NCBI GenBank assembly: GCA_963591145.1
Contig: CAVARE010000001.1
Location: 1 to 19,307 of the forward strand
Reading direction: 5' to 3'
Source of the DNA: RGIG5612 sp963591145
Lineage (GTDB): Bacteria > Bacillota > Clostridia > Lachnospirales > Lachnospiraceae
Length of the DNA stretch: 19,307 nt
Part shown: positions 1-7,466 of the stretch, one piece after another
Layout: each line of letters starts with the position of its first letter
Numbering within the stretch: position 1 is the first letter of the stretch
Notes under the pieces: generated by a model
Databases searched by the model: none
Seen by the model: only the letters and a program-made list of their open reading frames with translations
What the model was told of the DNA's origin: nothing
Program-made: the position numbers and the translations under genes

Positions 1-243
1 TCTTTGTAATACACTAAAATCCAAGAGACAGAAACGCATTTGCCAGGTCAACATGATCGTCATTTTAGGCACTGGTGATGCAATTCATTTCTGCAAATAA
101 TCACATCATATCAAATCAAATATTTCACGGAGCGTTTGACACAAGCCAGACGTTTATTGTTGTTGCCGATTTTGTGATATGTGGCTTAGAAAAGCCATAT
201 CAATTTTAGTTTAAAATTATTTTAGACAGAGAGGCGAGGAAAA
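1..243. other. Non-coding leader upstream of the DUF5688 gene
   Basis: No convincing gene is visible here. The second + frame is open from the left edge to a TAA at 98-100, 32 codons including a short run resembling MIVILGTGDA. It could be the tail of a gene outside the window or chance, and I cannot decide. A TTGACA hexamer at 136-141 has no good -10 partner at normal spacing, so I do not call a promoter. The one clear structure is the hairpin at 176-201, listed separately. Confidence 0.5.
176..201 (+). terminator. Terminator-like or leader hairpin before the DUF5688 gene
   Basis: GATAT (176-180) pairs with ATATC (197-201) and GGCTT (183-187) pairs with AAGCC (192-196), with a two-base GT bulge and an AGAA loop. 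The following bases (AATTTTAGTTT) are T-rich but interrupted. It lies about 40 bases before the start codon at 244. It may end transcription coming from the left or be a structured 5' leader element. Confidence 0.4.
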
Positions 244-1170
244 ATGGTTGAGAATTTTGTTAACGATGTGATGGAAAATATTTGCGGCAAATTAAAAGAC
301 AAAAATTGCAGAGTAAAATTAAATCCGGTTGTGAAGATCAATTCGATTCATAAAACGGGAGTAACCATTCTTGAAGAGGAGAGTATGGCTGCACCTACGT
401 TATATTTCGAGGATTTCTATTCGATGTATGAACAGGGCTGCACCATCGACGAAATAGCGGATAGGATAATTGCAATCCATAATATTCAAAAGAAAACTAT
501 ACCCTATGAATTCACGAAGATGAGTGACTTCGAATATGCCAGGGATCATATTACACTCAAGCTTATCAATACAAGAAAAAACAGGACAATACTGGGAGAT
601 GTTCCGCATATAATTTATTCAGAGTTAGGATTGGCAATCATTTTCGAAGTAACAGTAATAGATGATATGACGAAGGAGGTAATGAGTGCCAGGATTCCAA
701 TGAATGTCATGAAAGGCTGGGATACTAACACAGATGAGCTGTTCAGGATAGGTCAGGAGAATACATTGAGAATGATGGGCGTATATGTTAAGGAGATGAA
801 GGAGGCGTTTGAGGATTTTACTAAGGATGGCAAGGTCGAAATAGAGTCCTCATTTTACGAAGATCTCTGCAGTATGAACAGAATGCCTATCTATGTTCTT
901 ACAAATAATCTCAAGTTGTATGGGGCGGTAAATATCTTTATTGACGGCGTGCTGAGAGGTGTCTCAGATATGATGGATGATGATATATGCATTATTCCTT
1001 CAAGCATACATGAAGTAATATTGGTGCCGCTGCGCCTTGTAGACTGTCTTGATGATATTAATATTATGATCAGTGAAATAAGTGAAGAAGTGCTTCAGAG
1101 ACAGGACTTCCTGTCAGATAATTGCTATGTATATTCAAGGCAATTAGATAAGATCATTATGTATTCTTAA
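244..1170 (+). CDS. DUF5688 family protein, function unknown
   Basis: A 308-residue soluble protein with no signal peptide or membrane segment. I recognise it as DUF5688 by overall pattern, especially the IPSSIHEVILVP stretch at residues 251-262, followed by an acidic D-E-rich segment and a C-terminal VYSRQLDKI-like end. This family is known mainly from Lachnospiraceae and no activity is established, so none is assigned. The ATG at 244 is preceded by GAGGCGAGGA (231-240), which offers two possible Shine-Dalgarno matches. The stop codon ends 3 bases before the 3' end of a tRNA-Arg on the opposite strand, leaving no room for a terminator between them. Further in-frame ATGs exist, but the ribosome binding site supports this one. 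Family call fairly confident, function unknown. Confidence 0.85.
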   Translation: MVENFVNDVMENICGKLKDKNCRVKLNPVVKINSIHKTGVTILEEESMAAPTLYFEDFYSMYEQGCTIDEIADRIIAIHNIQKKTIPYEFTKMSDFEYARDHITLKLINTRKNRTILGDVPHIIYSELGLAIIFEVTVIDDMTKEVMSARIPMNVMKGWDTNTDELFRIGQENTLRMMGVYVKEMKEAFEDFTKDGKVEIESSFYEDLCSMNRMPIYVLTNNLKLYGAVNIFIDGVLRGVSDMMDDDICIIPSSIHEVILVPLRLVDCLDDINIMISEISEEVLQRQDFLSDNCYVYSRQLDKIIMYS

Positions 1171-1173
1171 GAC

Positions 1174-1245
1174 TGCGCCCGACGTGAATCGAACACGCAT
1201 TTCAGGCTCCGGAGGCCTGCGCTTTATCCATTGAGCTACGAGCGC
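1174..1245 (-). tRNA. tRNA-Arg (anticodon CCG)
   Basis: Read on the - strand, the 72-nt cloverleaf has acceptor stem GCGCTCG/CGGGCGC, a D arm starting GCTC with loop AATGGATA, anticodon stem CAGGC/GCCTG with loop CTCCGGA (anticodon CCG, reading CGG), a 4-nt variable loop, and T arm GCGTG/CACGT around TTCGAAT. The discriminator base is A. CCA is not encoded, since GTC follows, so it must be added after transcription. One D-stem position (C-A) is unpaired, which is common. A promoter lies directly upstream on the - strand. No terminator hairpin is apparent downstream, where the transcript would run antisense into the end of the DUF5688 gene. Confidence 0.96.
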
Positions 1246-1262
1246 ATTTTTAAGCTGTGGTA

Positions 1263-1291
1263 AGTGTACCCCATTTTGGAAACAGTGGCAA
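1263..1291 (-). promoter_or_regulatory. Promoter of tRNA-Arg
   Basis: On the - strand, TTGCCA (1291-1286) and TACACT (1268-1263) are separated by exactly 17 bases. The expected start site, about 7 bases further on, lies about 11 bases before the mature tRNA 5' end at 1245. This is normal geometry for a sigma-A tRNA promoter with a short leader removed by RNase P. Confidence 0.75.
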
Positions 1292-1339
1292 GCACGTTTT
1301 GCAGCCTTTGTATTTATTGTGTGCGGGAGACGAAATTAC

Positions 1340-1368
1340 TTGTGAATGCATAATTCATTTGCTAGAAT
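1340..1368 (+). promoter_or_regulatory. Promoter of nifJ, with an internal dyad
   Basis: TTGTGA (1340-1345) and TAGAAT (1363-1368) are 17 bases apart, and a TGC directly before the -10 gives an extended -10. The predicted start near 1375 leaves a leader of about 48 nt. The spacer holds the inverted repeat TGAAT (1343-1347) / ATTCA (1353-1357) around GCATA, a possible operator. The left half TTGTGAA resembles half-sites of redox repressors of the Rex type, but the right half does not match well, so regulator identity is speculation. Confidence 0.7.
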
Positions 1369-1422
1369 TGTCAGGTAGGAACTATTTTTCATACAAACAT
1401 ATAATGGAGGGAAAACAAAATC

Positions 1423-4400
1423 ATGGCAAGAAAAATGAAAACCATGGATGGCAATACAGCTGCTGCACATGTATCTTATGCGTATTCAGATGTTGCTGCC
1501 ATTTATCCTATTACACCATCATCAGTTATGGCTGAATTGGCTGATAAATGGGCTACAGAGGGATTAAAGAATATCTTCGGCAAGGAAGTAGCTGTTACTG
1601 AGATGCAGTCAGAGGCAGGCGCTGCAGGCGCGGTTCATGGCTCATTGGCAGCAGGTGCACTTACTACTACATTCACGGCATCACAGGGTCTGCTCCTTAT
1701 GATCCCGAACATGTACAAGATCGCAGGTGAACGACTTCCGGCAGTTATTGATGTATCTGCCAGAGCAATCGCATCACATGCGCTTTCTATTTTCGGCGAT
1801 CATTCAGATATTTATGCATGCCGTCAGACAGGATTTGCAATGCTGTGTTCATCAAGCGTTCAGGAAGTAATGGATCTTACACCTGTATCTCATTGCTCGG
1901 CAATTAAAGGCAGAGTGCCATTTGTTAACTTCTTCGACGGATTCAGAACATCTCATGAGATCCAGAAGATTGAGATCTGGGACTATGAAGATTTAAAAGA
2001 CATGATTGACATGGATGCTGTCGCTAAGTTTAAGGCAGAATCACTCAATCCTAACAGAGCTTGCCAGATGGGTTCAGCTCAGAATCCGGATATTTTCTTC
2101 CAGGTTCGTGAAGCATGCAATGGTGCATATGACGACCTTCCTGCAGTTGTGGAAGAGTATATGAACAAGGTTAATGCTAAGATCGGAACAAACTATGGTC
2201 TGTTTAATTATTATGGAGCTCCTGATGCAGAGCATGTTATCATCGCGATGGGTTCTGTATGCGAGACAGCAGAAGAGACTGTAGATTTCCTTAATAAAGA
2301 AGGCGACAAATACGGTATCATCAAGGTACGTCTGTACAGACCATTCAGCGCTAAACATCTTATTAATGTTATTCCTAAGACAGTTAAGCAGATCAGCGTA
2401 TTAGACAGAACAAAGGAGCCTGGAAGCCTGGGCGAGCCTCTGTATCTGGATGTTGTTGCTGCTCTTCATGAATCAGAATTCAAGGATGTTCCTGTTTTCT
2501 CAGGACGTTATGGACTTGGTTCTAAGAATACTAACTCAGCACAGATCATCGCAGTATTTAAGAATACTGAGAAGAAGAGATTTACTATCGGCATCAATGA
2601 TGATGTAACACATCTGTCACTTGATACATCATACCAGCCGGTAACAGCACCGGAAGGAACAGTATGCTGCAAGTTCTGGGGACTGGGCGCAGATGGTACA
2701 GTTGGTGCTAATAAGAACTCCATTAAGATCATCGGAGATAATACAGATCAGTATGCACAGGCATATTTTGATTATGACTCTAAGAAATCAGGCGGCGTAA
2801 CCGTTTCTCACCTTAGATTCGGTAAGACACCTATCAAGTCAACATATCTGATCAACCAGGCGGATTTCGTAGCATGTCATAATCCATCTTATGTACGCAA
2901 ATACAATATGGTACAGGATCTGAAGGATGGAGGAACATTCCTTCTTAACTGCGCATGGAATACTGAGGAGCTCTCACAGCATCTGCCGGGACAGGCTAAG
3001 AAATATATTGCTGATCACAATATCAATCTCTATACCATCGACGGTATCAAGATTGGTAAGGAGATCGGACTGGGCGGCAAGATCAATACAGTTCTTCAGT
3101 CAGCCTTCTTCAAACTGGCTAATATCATCCCTGCAGATGAGGCTTCAAGACTTATGAAGGAAGCTGCTAAGAAGAGCTACGGAAGAAAAGGCGATGATAT
3201 CGTTAATATGAACTATGCTGCTATTGATGCCGGTGCACAGCAGGTAGTTAAGGTTGAAGTTCCTGCAGACTGGAAGAATGCAGAATATGAAGAGCTGGGT
3301 GTAATTCATACAGAAGGCAAGAAGGAAGTTGTTGATTTCGTAAATGCTGTTCAGAATCACGTATCTGCACAGGAAGGCAATTCAATCCCTGTTTCAACAT
3401 TTACAAAATATGCTACAGGCGTTACTCCATCAGGTACAGCCGCTTATGAAAAGCGTGGTATCGCAGTGGATGTTCCTAGCTGGAATGCAGCTTCATGTAT
3501 CCAGTGTAACCAGTGCTCATATGTATGTCCTCATGCAGCAATCCGTCCGGTCATCATGACAGAGGAAGAGCTGGCCAAGGCACCGCAGGGTACTAAGTCT
3601 AAGGATGCTACAGGACTTCCAGGATACAAGTTCACAATGACAGTTTCAGTTTTAGACTGCACAGGCTGCGGATCATGTACAAATGTATGTCCTGGCAACA
3701 ACAAGGCTGAGACTCTTACACTTAAGTCACTTGAGTCACAGATGGCAGAGCAGGATGTATTTGCATATGGCCTCACAGTTTCTGAGAAGCCTGAAGTTGC
3801 TGCTAAGTTCAAGGAGACAACAGTTAAGGGCAGCCAGTTCAAGCAGCCATTGCTTGAGTTCTCTGGCGCATGCGCAGGCTGTGGCGAGACACCTTATGCT
3901 AAGCTGATGACACAGCTGTTCGGTGACAGAGCATATATTGCAAATGCTACAGGATGCTCATCTATCTGGGGTAACTCTTCACCTTCAACACCTTATACGG
4001 TTAACAAGAAGGGACAGGGTCCTGCATGGTCTAACTCTCTGTTTGAAGATGCAGCAGAATTTGGCTATGGTATGCTCCTGGCACAGAATGCGATCCGTGC
4101 AAGACTTAAGGATAAAGTAGAAGCATTTGTAAATGAAGACAAGAATGATGATCTTACAGCTGCTGCTAAGGAATGGCGGGAGACATTTGACAATGGTGCA
4201 TTAAATGGTCCTGCTACAGATAAGCTGGTAGAAGCACTTGAGTCGAGAACCTGCGATCATTCTAAGGAAATCCTGGAGCAGAAGGAATACCTAGCTAAGA
4301 AGAGCCAGTGGGTATTCGGCGGCGATGGCTGGGGATATGATATCGGCTTCGGCGGACTCGATCACGTTATCGCTTCAGGCAAGGATATCAATATTCTTGT

Positions 4401-4950
4401 ATTCGATACAGAAGTATATTCAAATACAGGCGGACAGTCATCTAAGGCTACTCCTACAGGTGCAACAGCTCAGTTTGCTGCAGGCGGTAAGGATGTTAAG
4501 AAGAAGGATCTGGCTCAGATCGCCATGACATATGGTTATGTATATGTAGCACAGATTGCGATGGGTGCAGATATGAATCAGTGCATCAAGGCATTTGCAG
4601 AGGCCGAGAGTTATCCTGGTCCATCACTTATCATTGCTTATGCTCCATGTATCAATCATGGTATCAAGGGCGGCATGAGCTCAGCTCAGGCTGAAGAGAA
4701 GAAGGCAGTTACATCAGGATATTGGCAGCTGCTCAGATACGATCCGAGAAAGAAGGCAGAAGGCAAGAATCCATTCACATTAGATTCTAAGGATCCTTCA
4801 ACAGAATATGGCGACTTCCTTCGCGGTGAGGTTAGATATTCAGCACTTGAGAAGATGAATCCAGAGAAGGCAGCCAAATTATTTGCCAAGTCAGAAGACG
4901 ATGCAAAGCAGAGGATTGCATATCTTAAGAAGCTGGCTGAAATAGACTAA
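1423..4950 (+). CDS. nifJ: Pyruvate:ferredoxin (flavodoxin) oxidoreductase
   Basis: This cytoplasmic enzyme oxidises pyruvate with CoA to acetyl-CoA and CO2 and passes electrons to ferredoxin or flavodoxin. At 1175 residues it is a full-length single-chain PFOR with all domains fused. The N-terminal pyruvate-binding domain carries YPITPSS (about residues 28-34). The ferredoxin-like domain has two 4Fe-4S motifs, C692-C695-C698-C702 and C746-C749-C752-C756. The C-terminal thiamine diphosphate domain has the proximal cluster cysteines C817, C820, C845 and C1076, the GDGWGYDIG cofactor motif and YSNTGGQSSKATPTG. All key cysteines are present. ATG 1423 is preceded by GGAGGG (1406-1411) at normal spacing. 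It has its own promoter and a hairpin after the stop, so it looks monocistronic. Its AAG/GCT-rich codon use resembles rpsA, pta and ackA and suggests high expression. Confidence 0.98.
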   Translation: MARKMKTMDGNTAAAHVSYAYSDVAAIYPITPSSVMAELADKWATEGLKNIFGKEVAVTEMQSEAGAAGAVHGSLAAGALTTTFTASQGLLLMIPNMYKIAGERLPAVIDVSARAIASHALSIFGDHSDIYACRQTGFAMLCSSSVQEVMDLTPVSHCSAIKGRVPFVNFFDGFRTSHEIQKIEIWDYEDLKDMIDMDAVAKFKAESLNPNRACQMGSAQNPDIFFQVREACNGAYDDLPAVVEEYMNKVNAKIGTNYGLFNYYGAPDAEHVIIAMGSVCETAEETVDFLNKEGDKYGIIKVRLYRPFSAKHLINVIPKTVKQISVLDRTKEPGSLGEPLYLDVVAALHESEFKDVPVFSGRYGLGSKNTNSAQIIAVFKNTEKKRFTIGINDDVTHLSLDTSYQPVTAPEGTVCCKFWGLGADGTVGANKNSIKIIGDNTDQYAQAYFDYDSKKSGGVTVSHLRFGKTPIKSTYLINQADFVACHNPSYVRKYNMVQDLKDGGTFLLNCAWNTEELSQHLPGQAKKYIADHNINLYTIDGIKIGKEIGLGGKINTVLQSAFFKLANIIPADEASRLMKEAAKKSYGRKGDDIVNMNYAAIDAGAQQVVKVEVPADWKNAEYEELGVIHTEGKKEVVDFVNAVQNHVSAQEGNSIPVSTFTKYATGVTPSGTAAYEKRGIAVDVPSWNAASCIQCNQCSYVCPHAAIRPVIMTEEELAKAPQGTKSKDATGLPGYKFTMTVSVLDCTGCGSCTNVCPGNNKAETLTLKSLESQMAEQDVFAYGLTVSEKPEVAAKFKETTVKGSQFKQPLLEFSGACAGCGETPYAKLMTQLFGDRAYIANATGCSSIWGNSSPSTPYTVNKKGQGPAWSNSLFEDAAEFGYGMLLAQNAIRARLKDKVEAFVNEDKNDDLTAAAKEWRETFDNGALNGPATDKLVEALESRTCDHSKEILEQKEYLAKKSQWVFGGDGWGYDIGFGGLDHVIASGKDINILVFDTEVYSNTGGQSSKATPTGATAQFAAGGKDVKKKDLAQIAMTYGYVYVAQIAMGADMNQCIKAFAEAESYPGPSLIIAYAPCINHGIKGGMSSAQAEEKKAVTSGYWQLLRYDPRKKAEGKNPFTLDSKDPSTEYGDFLRGEVRYSALEKMNPEKAAKLFAKSEDDAKQRIAYLKKLAEID

Positions 4951-4992
4951 TACTTATTAAAATCTCATGCACAGTTATGTGTTGTGAATGTG

Positions 4993-5023
4993 GGCGTGCA
5001 GTTACTTTTGGTGGCTGCACGCC
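4993..5023 (+). terminator. Candidate terminator of nifJ
   Basis: GGCGTGCAG (4993-5001) and CTGCACGCC (5015-5023) form a perfect 9-bp GC-rich stem with a 13-nt loop, 42 bases after the nifJ stop. The following ATTATTG is only weakly T-rich, so it may be a Rho-assisted or mRNA-end-protecting hairpin rather than a strong intrinsic terminator. Confidence 0.55.
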
Positions 5024-5043
5024 ATTATTGACACATGGATAGC

Positions 5044-5072
5044 TTGACAATACTTGAAAAATAAGCTTAACT
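5044..5072 (+). promoter_or_regulatory. Weak candidate promoter for the scp gene run
   Basis: A consensus TTGACA at 5044-5049 is followed after 17 bases by TTAACT (5067-5072), a poor -10 match. A second TTGACA at 5028-5033 overlaps it with an equally weak -10. If either is used, the 5' leader of the metallophosphoesterase gene would be about 100 nt and would contain the hairpins at 5089-5117 and 5154-5169. Confidence 0.3.
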
Positions 5073-5088
5073 TGTAGCTGTCGGATAT

Positions 5089-5169
5089 CTACATGAGTAA
5101 ATGCGAGGCTCACGTAGCAGCAGTAAAGCGCGATTATAAATAGTTACATTACTTATGCTGAAAAGCATA
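5089..5169 (+). other. Two hairpins in the leader of the metallophosphoesterase gene
   Basis: CTACATGAG (5089-5097) pairs with CTCACGTAG (5109-5117) except for one A-C mismatch. TATGCT (5154-5159) pairs perfectly with AGCATA (5164-5169) around a GAAA tetraloop. The second hairpin ends one base before the AAGGA ribosome binding site (5171-5175). Together they suggest a structured leader, but I recognise no known riboswitch. Confidence 0.35.
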
Positions 5170-5181
5170 TAAGGAAAATGT

Positions 5182-6048
5182 ATGGCAGTGTGGATTATAC
5201 TACTAATAATATTGGCTGTGGCCGGAGCGGTTGCTCTCAGAATCAGATATGAACTGAATCATCCCGAAGTAACCAGATATACTATCAAAACCAGCAAGCT
5301 TCTAAGCAGCGAACAGATCAGAATAATATACATAGCGGACCTGCACTCTAGAAAGTACGGTGAAAATAATATCAGGCTTATACAAATGATAACCAGAACT
5401 AAGCCTGATTTTATTGTGTTGGGCGGAGATATGATCACTGCAGGCGACCGATCAGAAAAAGACCAGAATGCATATGATCTGATAAATGGTCTTGCAAATG
5501 TTGCGCCCATCTATTACACACCAGGCAACCATGAGAAAAAACTGGAAATAAATAATAAGCAAAAGGACAGATATGTACAGTGGATCCATGAGTTAGAGAG
5601 TCTGGATGTTCCATATCTTAAAGACAAAGGAGCTGTCCTTACAGAAGATATTTGTCTGTATGGACTTGATATAGATCTTAAGTATTATAAGAAATTTGAC
5701 GAAAAGCCTAAATTGAGACCGTCAAATATTTCAGATAAATTAGGCAAACCGGATATAACAAAATTCAATATATTGGCGGCACATACTCCGGAATTCTTCG
5801 ATACTTACGTGAAATCTGATTATGATCTGGTATTATGCGGACATTATCATGGAGGGGTAGCCGTATTAGGACAGTTCGGACCTCTGATATCGCCGGATTT
5901 TAAGTTTAGGCCGGAGCATGCCGGCGGGCTGTATAAGAAGGGCGATGCAAGGGTTATAGTCACAAGAGGCATCGGCTCACATGCGATAAATATCAGATTG
6001 TTTAACAGGCCGGAGATAGTGCTGATAGACATAAAAAGGGAAGAATAA
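5182..6048 (+). CDS. Membrane-anchored metallophosphoesterase (YaeI/YkuE-like)
   Basis: A 288-residue calcineurin-type metallophosphoesterase. Residues 1-20 form one hydrophobic segment, so the catalytic domain is probably anchored to the membrane. Metal ligand motifs are all present: DLH (D53, H55), GGDM (D83), GNHE (N116, H117), H201 and GHYHGG (H221, H223). Related proteins such as YaeI and YkuE act on phosphodiesters, possibly lipid-linked, but the substrate cannot be read from sequence. ATG 5182 follows AAGGA (5171-5175) by six bases; another ATG at 5178 is out of frame. The stop TAA directly abuts the scpA start codon, so the two genes are probably co-transcribed and coupled. Placement at the head of the scp run suggests convenience of transcription rather than a shared pathway. 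Confidence 0.9.
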   Translation: MAVWIILLIILAVAGAVALRIRYELNHPEVTRYTIKTSKLLSSEQIRIIYIADLHSRKYGENNIRLIQMITRTKPDFIVLGGDMITAGDRSEKDQNAYDLINGLANVAPIYYTPGNHEKKLEINNKQKDRYVQWIHELESLDVPYLKDKGAVLTEDICLYGLDIDLKYYKKFDEKPKLRPSNISDKLGKPDITKFNILAAHTPEFFDTYVKSDYDLVLCGHYHGGVAVLGQFGPLISPDFKFRPEHAGGLYKKGDARVIVTRGIGSHAINIRLFNRPEIVLIDIKREE

Positions 6049-6873
6049 ATGGACATGTCGTTCAGATTAGAAGCATTTGAAGGTCCGCTGGATCTGCTTC
6101 TGCATCTTATAGAAAAAAATAAAGTTGATATTTATGATATTCCTATAGCAACCATTACAGACCAATATATGGAATATATCTCGCATATGGGCAGAAACGC
6201 AGAGGTAATGAGCGAATTTCTTGTTATGGCTGCGACATTGCTGGATATTAAGGCCAAAATGCTTCTTCCGAAGAAGGAAAATGAAGAAGAAGCCGAAGAA
6301 GACCCGAGGGCGGAGCTCGTAAGACAGCTTCTTGAATATAAGCTCTATAAATTCATGTCATATGAGCTTAAGGACAAGGAAATCAACGCATCTAAATCTC
6401 TATACAGGCAGCCGGATATCCCGGATGAGGTGCAAAATTATGTAGCGCCTGTGGATCTTGATATTTTCCTGAAGGATGTAACTCTCGAAAGACTCAAGTC
6501 AGTATTTGACGATGTTATAAAGAGAAGCAAGGAGAAAATCAACGAGGATGCAATTAGATTCGGCAAGATAAAAAGGGAATCCATCTCGCTTCCCGACAAG
6601 CTGGATTATCTCAGAAAATATACAGTCAAGCATAAGAAATTCAGCTTCCGCCAGCTCATAGAAAAGCAAGTTACCAGGGAAAATATAATCGTGACATTCC
6701 TGGCTGTCTTGGAACTTATGAAGGCAGGGCAATTGGTGGCGATTCAAAAAAACAGTGACGATATCATGATGTATCTGCCATCGGAGGCGCCAGAGATGGT
6801 AGAGGAGCAGGAGACAGATAAGAGAGTCTTGAAGAAGGCAGAAAGAATTGAAGCGAAAGGGAGCAATCTGTGA
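6049..6873 (+). CDS. scpA: Segregation and condensation protein A
   Basis: ScpA is the kleisin subunit of the SMC-ScpAB condensin complex, which organises the chromosome and helps separate replicated origins. The N-terminal signature FEGPLDLLLHLIEKNKVDIYD (about residues 9-29) is the SMC-binding part, an acidic linker follows at about 80-90, and the C-terminal third has winged-helix character. The 274-residue length is normal. The start ATG at 6049 directly follows the upstream TAA, with AAAAGGGAAG (6034-6043) as a ribosome binding site; ATG 6055 two codons later is an alternative. The gene overlaps scpB by 4 nt. The scpA-scpB pair is the usual arrangement in Firmicutes. Confidence 0.96.
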   Translation: MDMSFRLEAFEGPLDLLLHLIEKNKVDIYDIPIATITDQYMEYISHMGRNAEVMSEFLVMAATLLDIKAKMLLPKKENEEEAEEDPRAELVRQLLEYKLYKFMSYELKDKEINASKSLYRQPDIPDEVQNYVAPVDLDIFLKDVTLERLKSVFDDVIKRSKEKINEDAIRFGKIKRESISLPDKLDYLRKYTVKHKKFSFRQLIEKQVTRENIIVTFLAVLELMKAGQLVAIQKNSDDIMMYLPSEAPEMVEEQETDKRVLKKAERIEAKGSNL

Positions 6874-7466
6874 GCAGAGAACAGGTAAAATCTATCATAG
6901 AAGCGATTTTATTCACAATGGGGGATTCTGTAGAACTGGACAGAATGGCAGCAGCCCTGGAAATGAATAAAAACGAATTGAAGAACATTATTGATGAAAT
7001 GTCTGCTGAATATATTGATCAGAACAGGGGCATGAGGATCATAGAAATTGATGGAGCATATCAGATGTGCACCTGCAGTGAGGCTTACGAATATCTGATC
7101 AAGCTGGTTAAGATTCCTAAGAAATACAAGCTTACAGACGTTCAGCTGGAGACCCTGTCTATAATTGCCTATAAGCAGCCTATCACTAAGCTTGAGATAG
7201 AAAAGATAAGAGGTGTATCATCAGATCATGCGGTTAATAAGCTGGTAGATGCAGGACTTGTGGAAGAGGTAGGAAGATTAGAACAGCCGGGACGCCCGAT
7301 TTTATTTGGCACGACAGAGGAATTCCTAAGGCGATTCGGACTTAAGAATACAGAGGACCTTCCAGATATAAACGTGGAAAAGGTAGAGACGTTTAAGTTA
7401 GAGGCTGAACAGGAATTAGGATACGTGGAGGATACCTCTGATAAGCAGGAGGATGAGACTGAATGA
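6870..7466 (+). CDS. scpB: Segregation and condensation protein B
   Basis: ScpB dimerises and wraps the central part of ScpA in the SMC complex. The 198 residues fit the family, with two winged-helix domains (about 1-75 and 80-160) and the typical core LSIIAYKQPITKLEIEKIRG at about 92-111, then GRPILFGTTEEFL. The start is GTG at 6870 in a GTGA overlap with the scpA stop, with AAAGGGAG (6857-6864) upstream, a clear coupling arrangement. The glutamate-rich tail is unremarkable. It overlaps the next gene by 4 nt (ATGA). Confidence 0.96.
   Translation: MSREQVKSIIEAILFTMGDSVELDRMAAALEMNKNELKNIIDEMSAEYIDQNRGMRIIEIDGAYQMCTCSEAYEYLIKLVKIPKKYKLTDVQLETLSIIAYKQPITKLEIEKIRGVSSDHAVNKLVDAGLVEEVGRLEQPGRPILFGTTEEFLRRFGLKNTEDLPDINVEKVETFKLEAEQELGYVEDTSDKQEDETE

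Noticed and set aside
1..63. - strand frame open to the left edge from an ATG at 63
   Set aside because: Only 21 codons, no Shine-Dalgarno, and no recognisable protein.
2..100. Open + frame from the left edge ending with a stretch like MIVILGTGDA, resembling the start of some MBL-fold proteins
   Set aside because: Only 32 codons are visible, it stops soon after the resemblance, and no ribosome binding site precedes the ATG; chance is a sufficient explanation.
1257..1535. 92-codon + frame overlapping the nifJ promoter and start
   Set aside because: It overlaps the tRNA and nifJ promoters, is in another frame from the clear nifJ start, and its cysteine-rich end is a shadow of nifJ codons.
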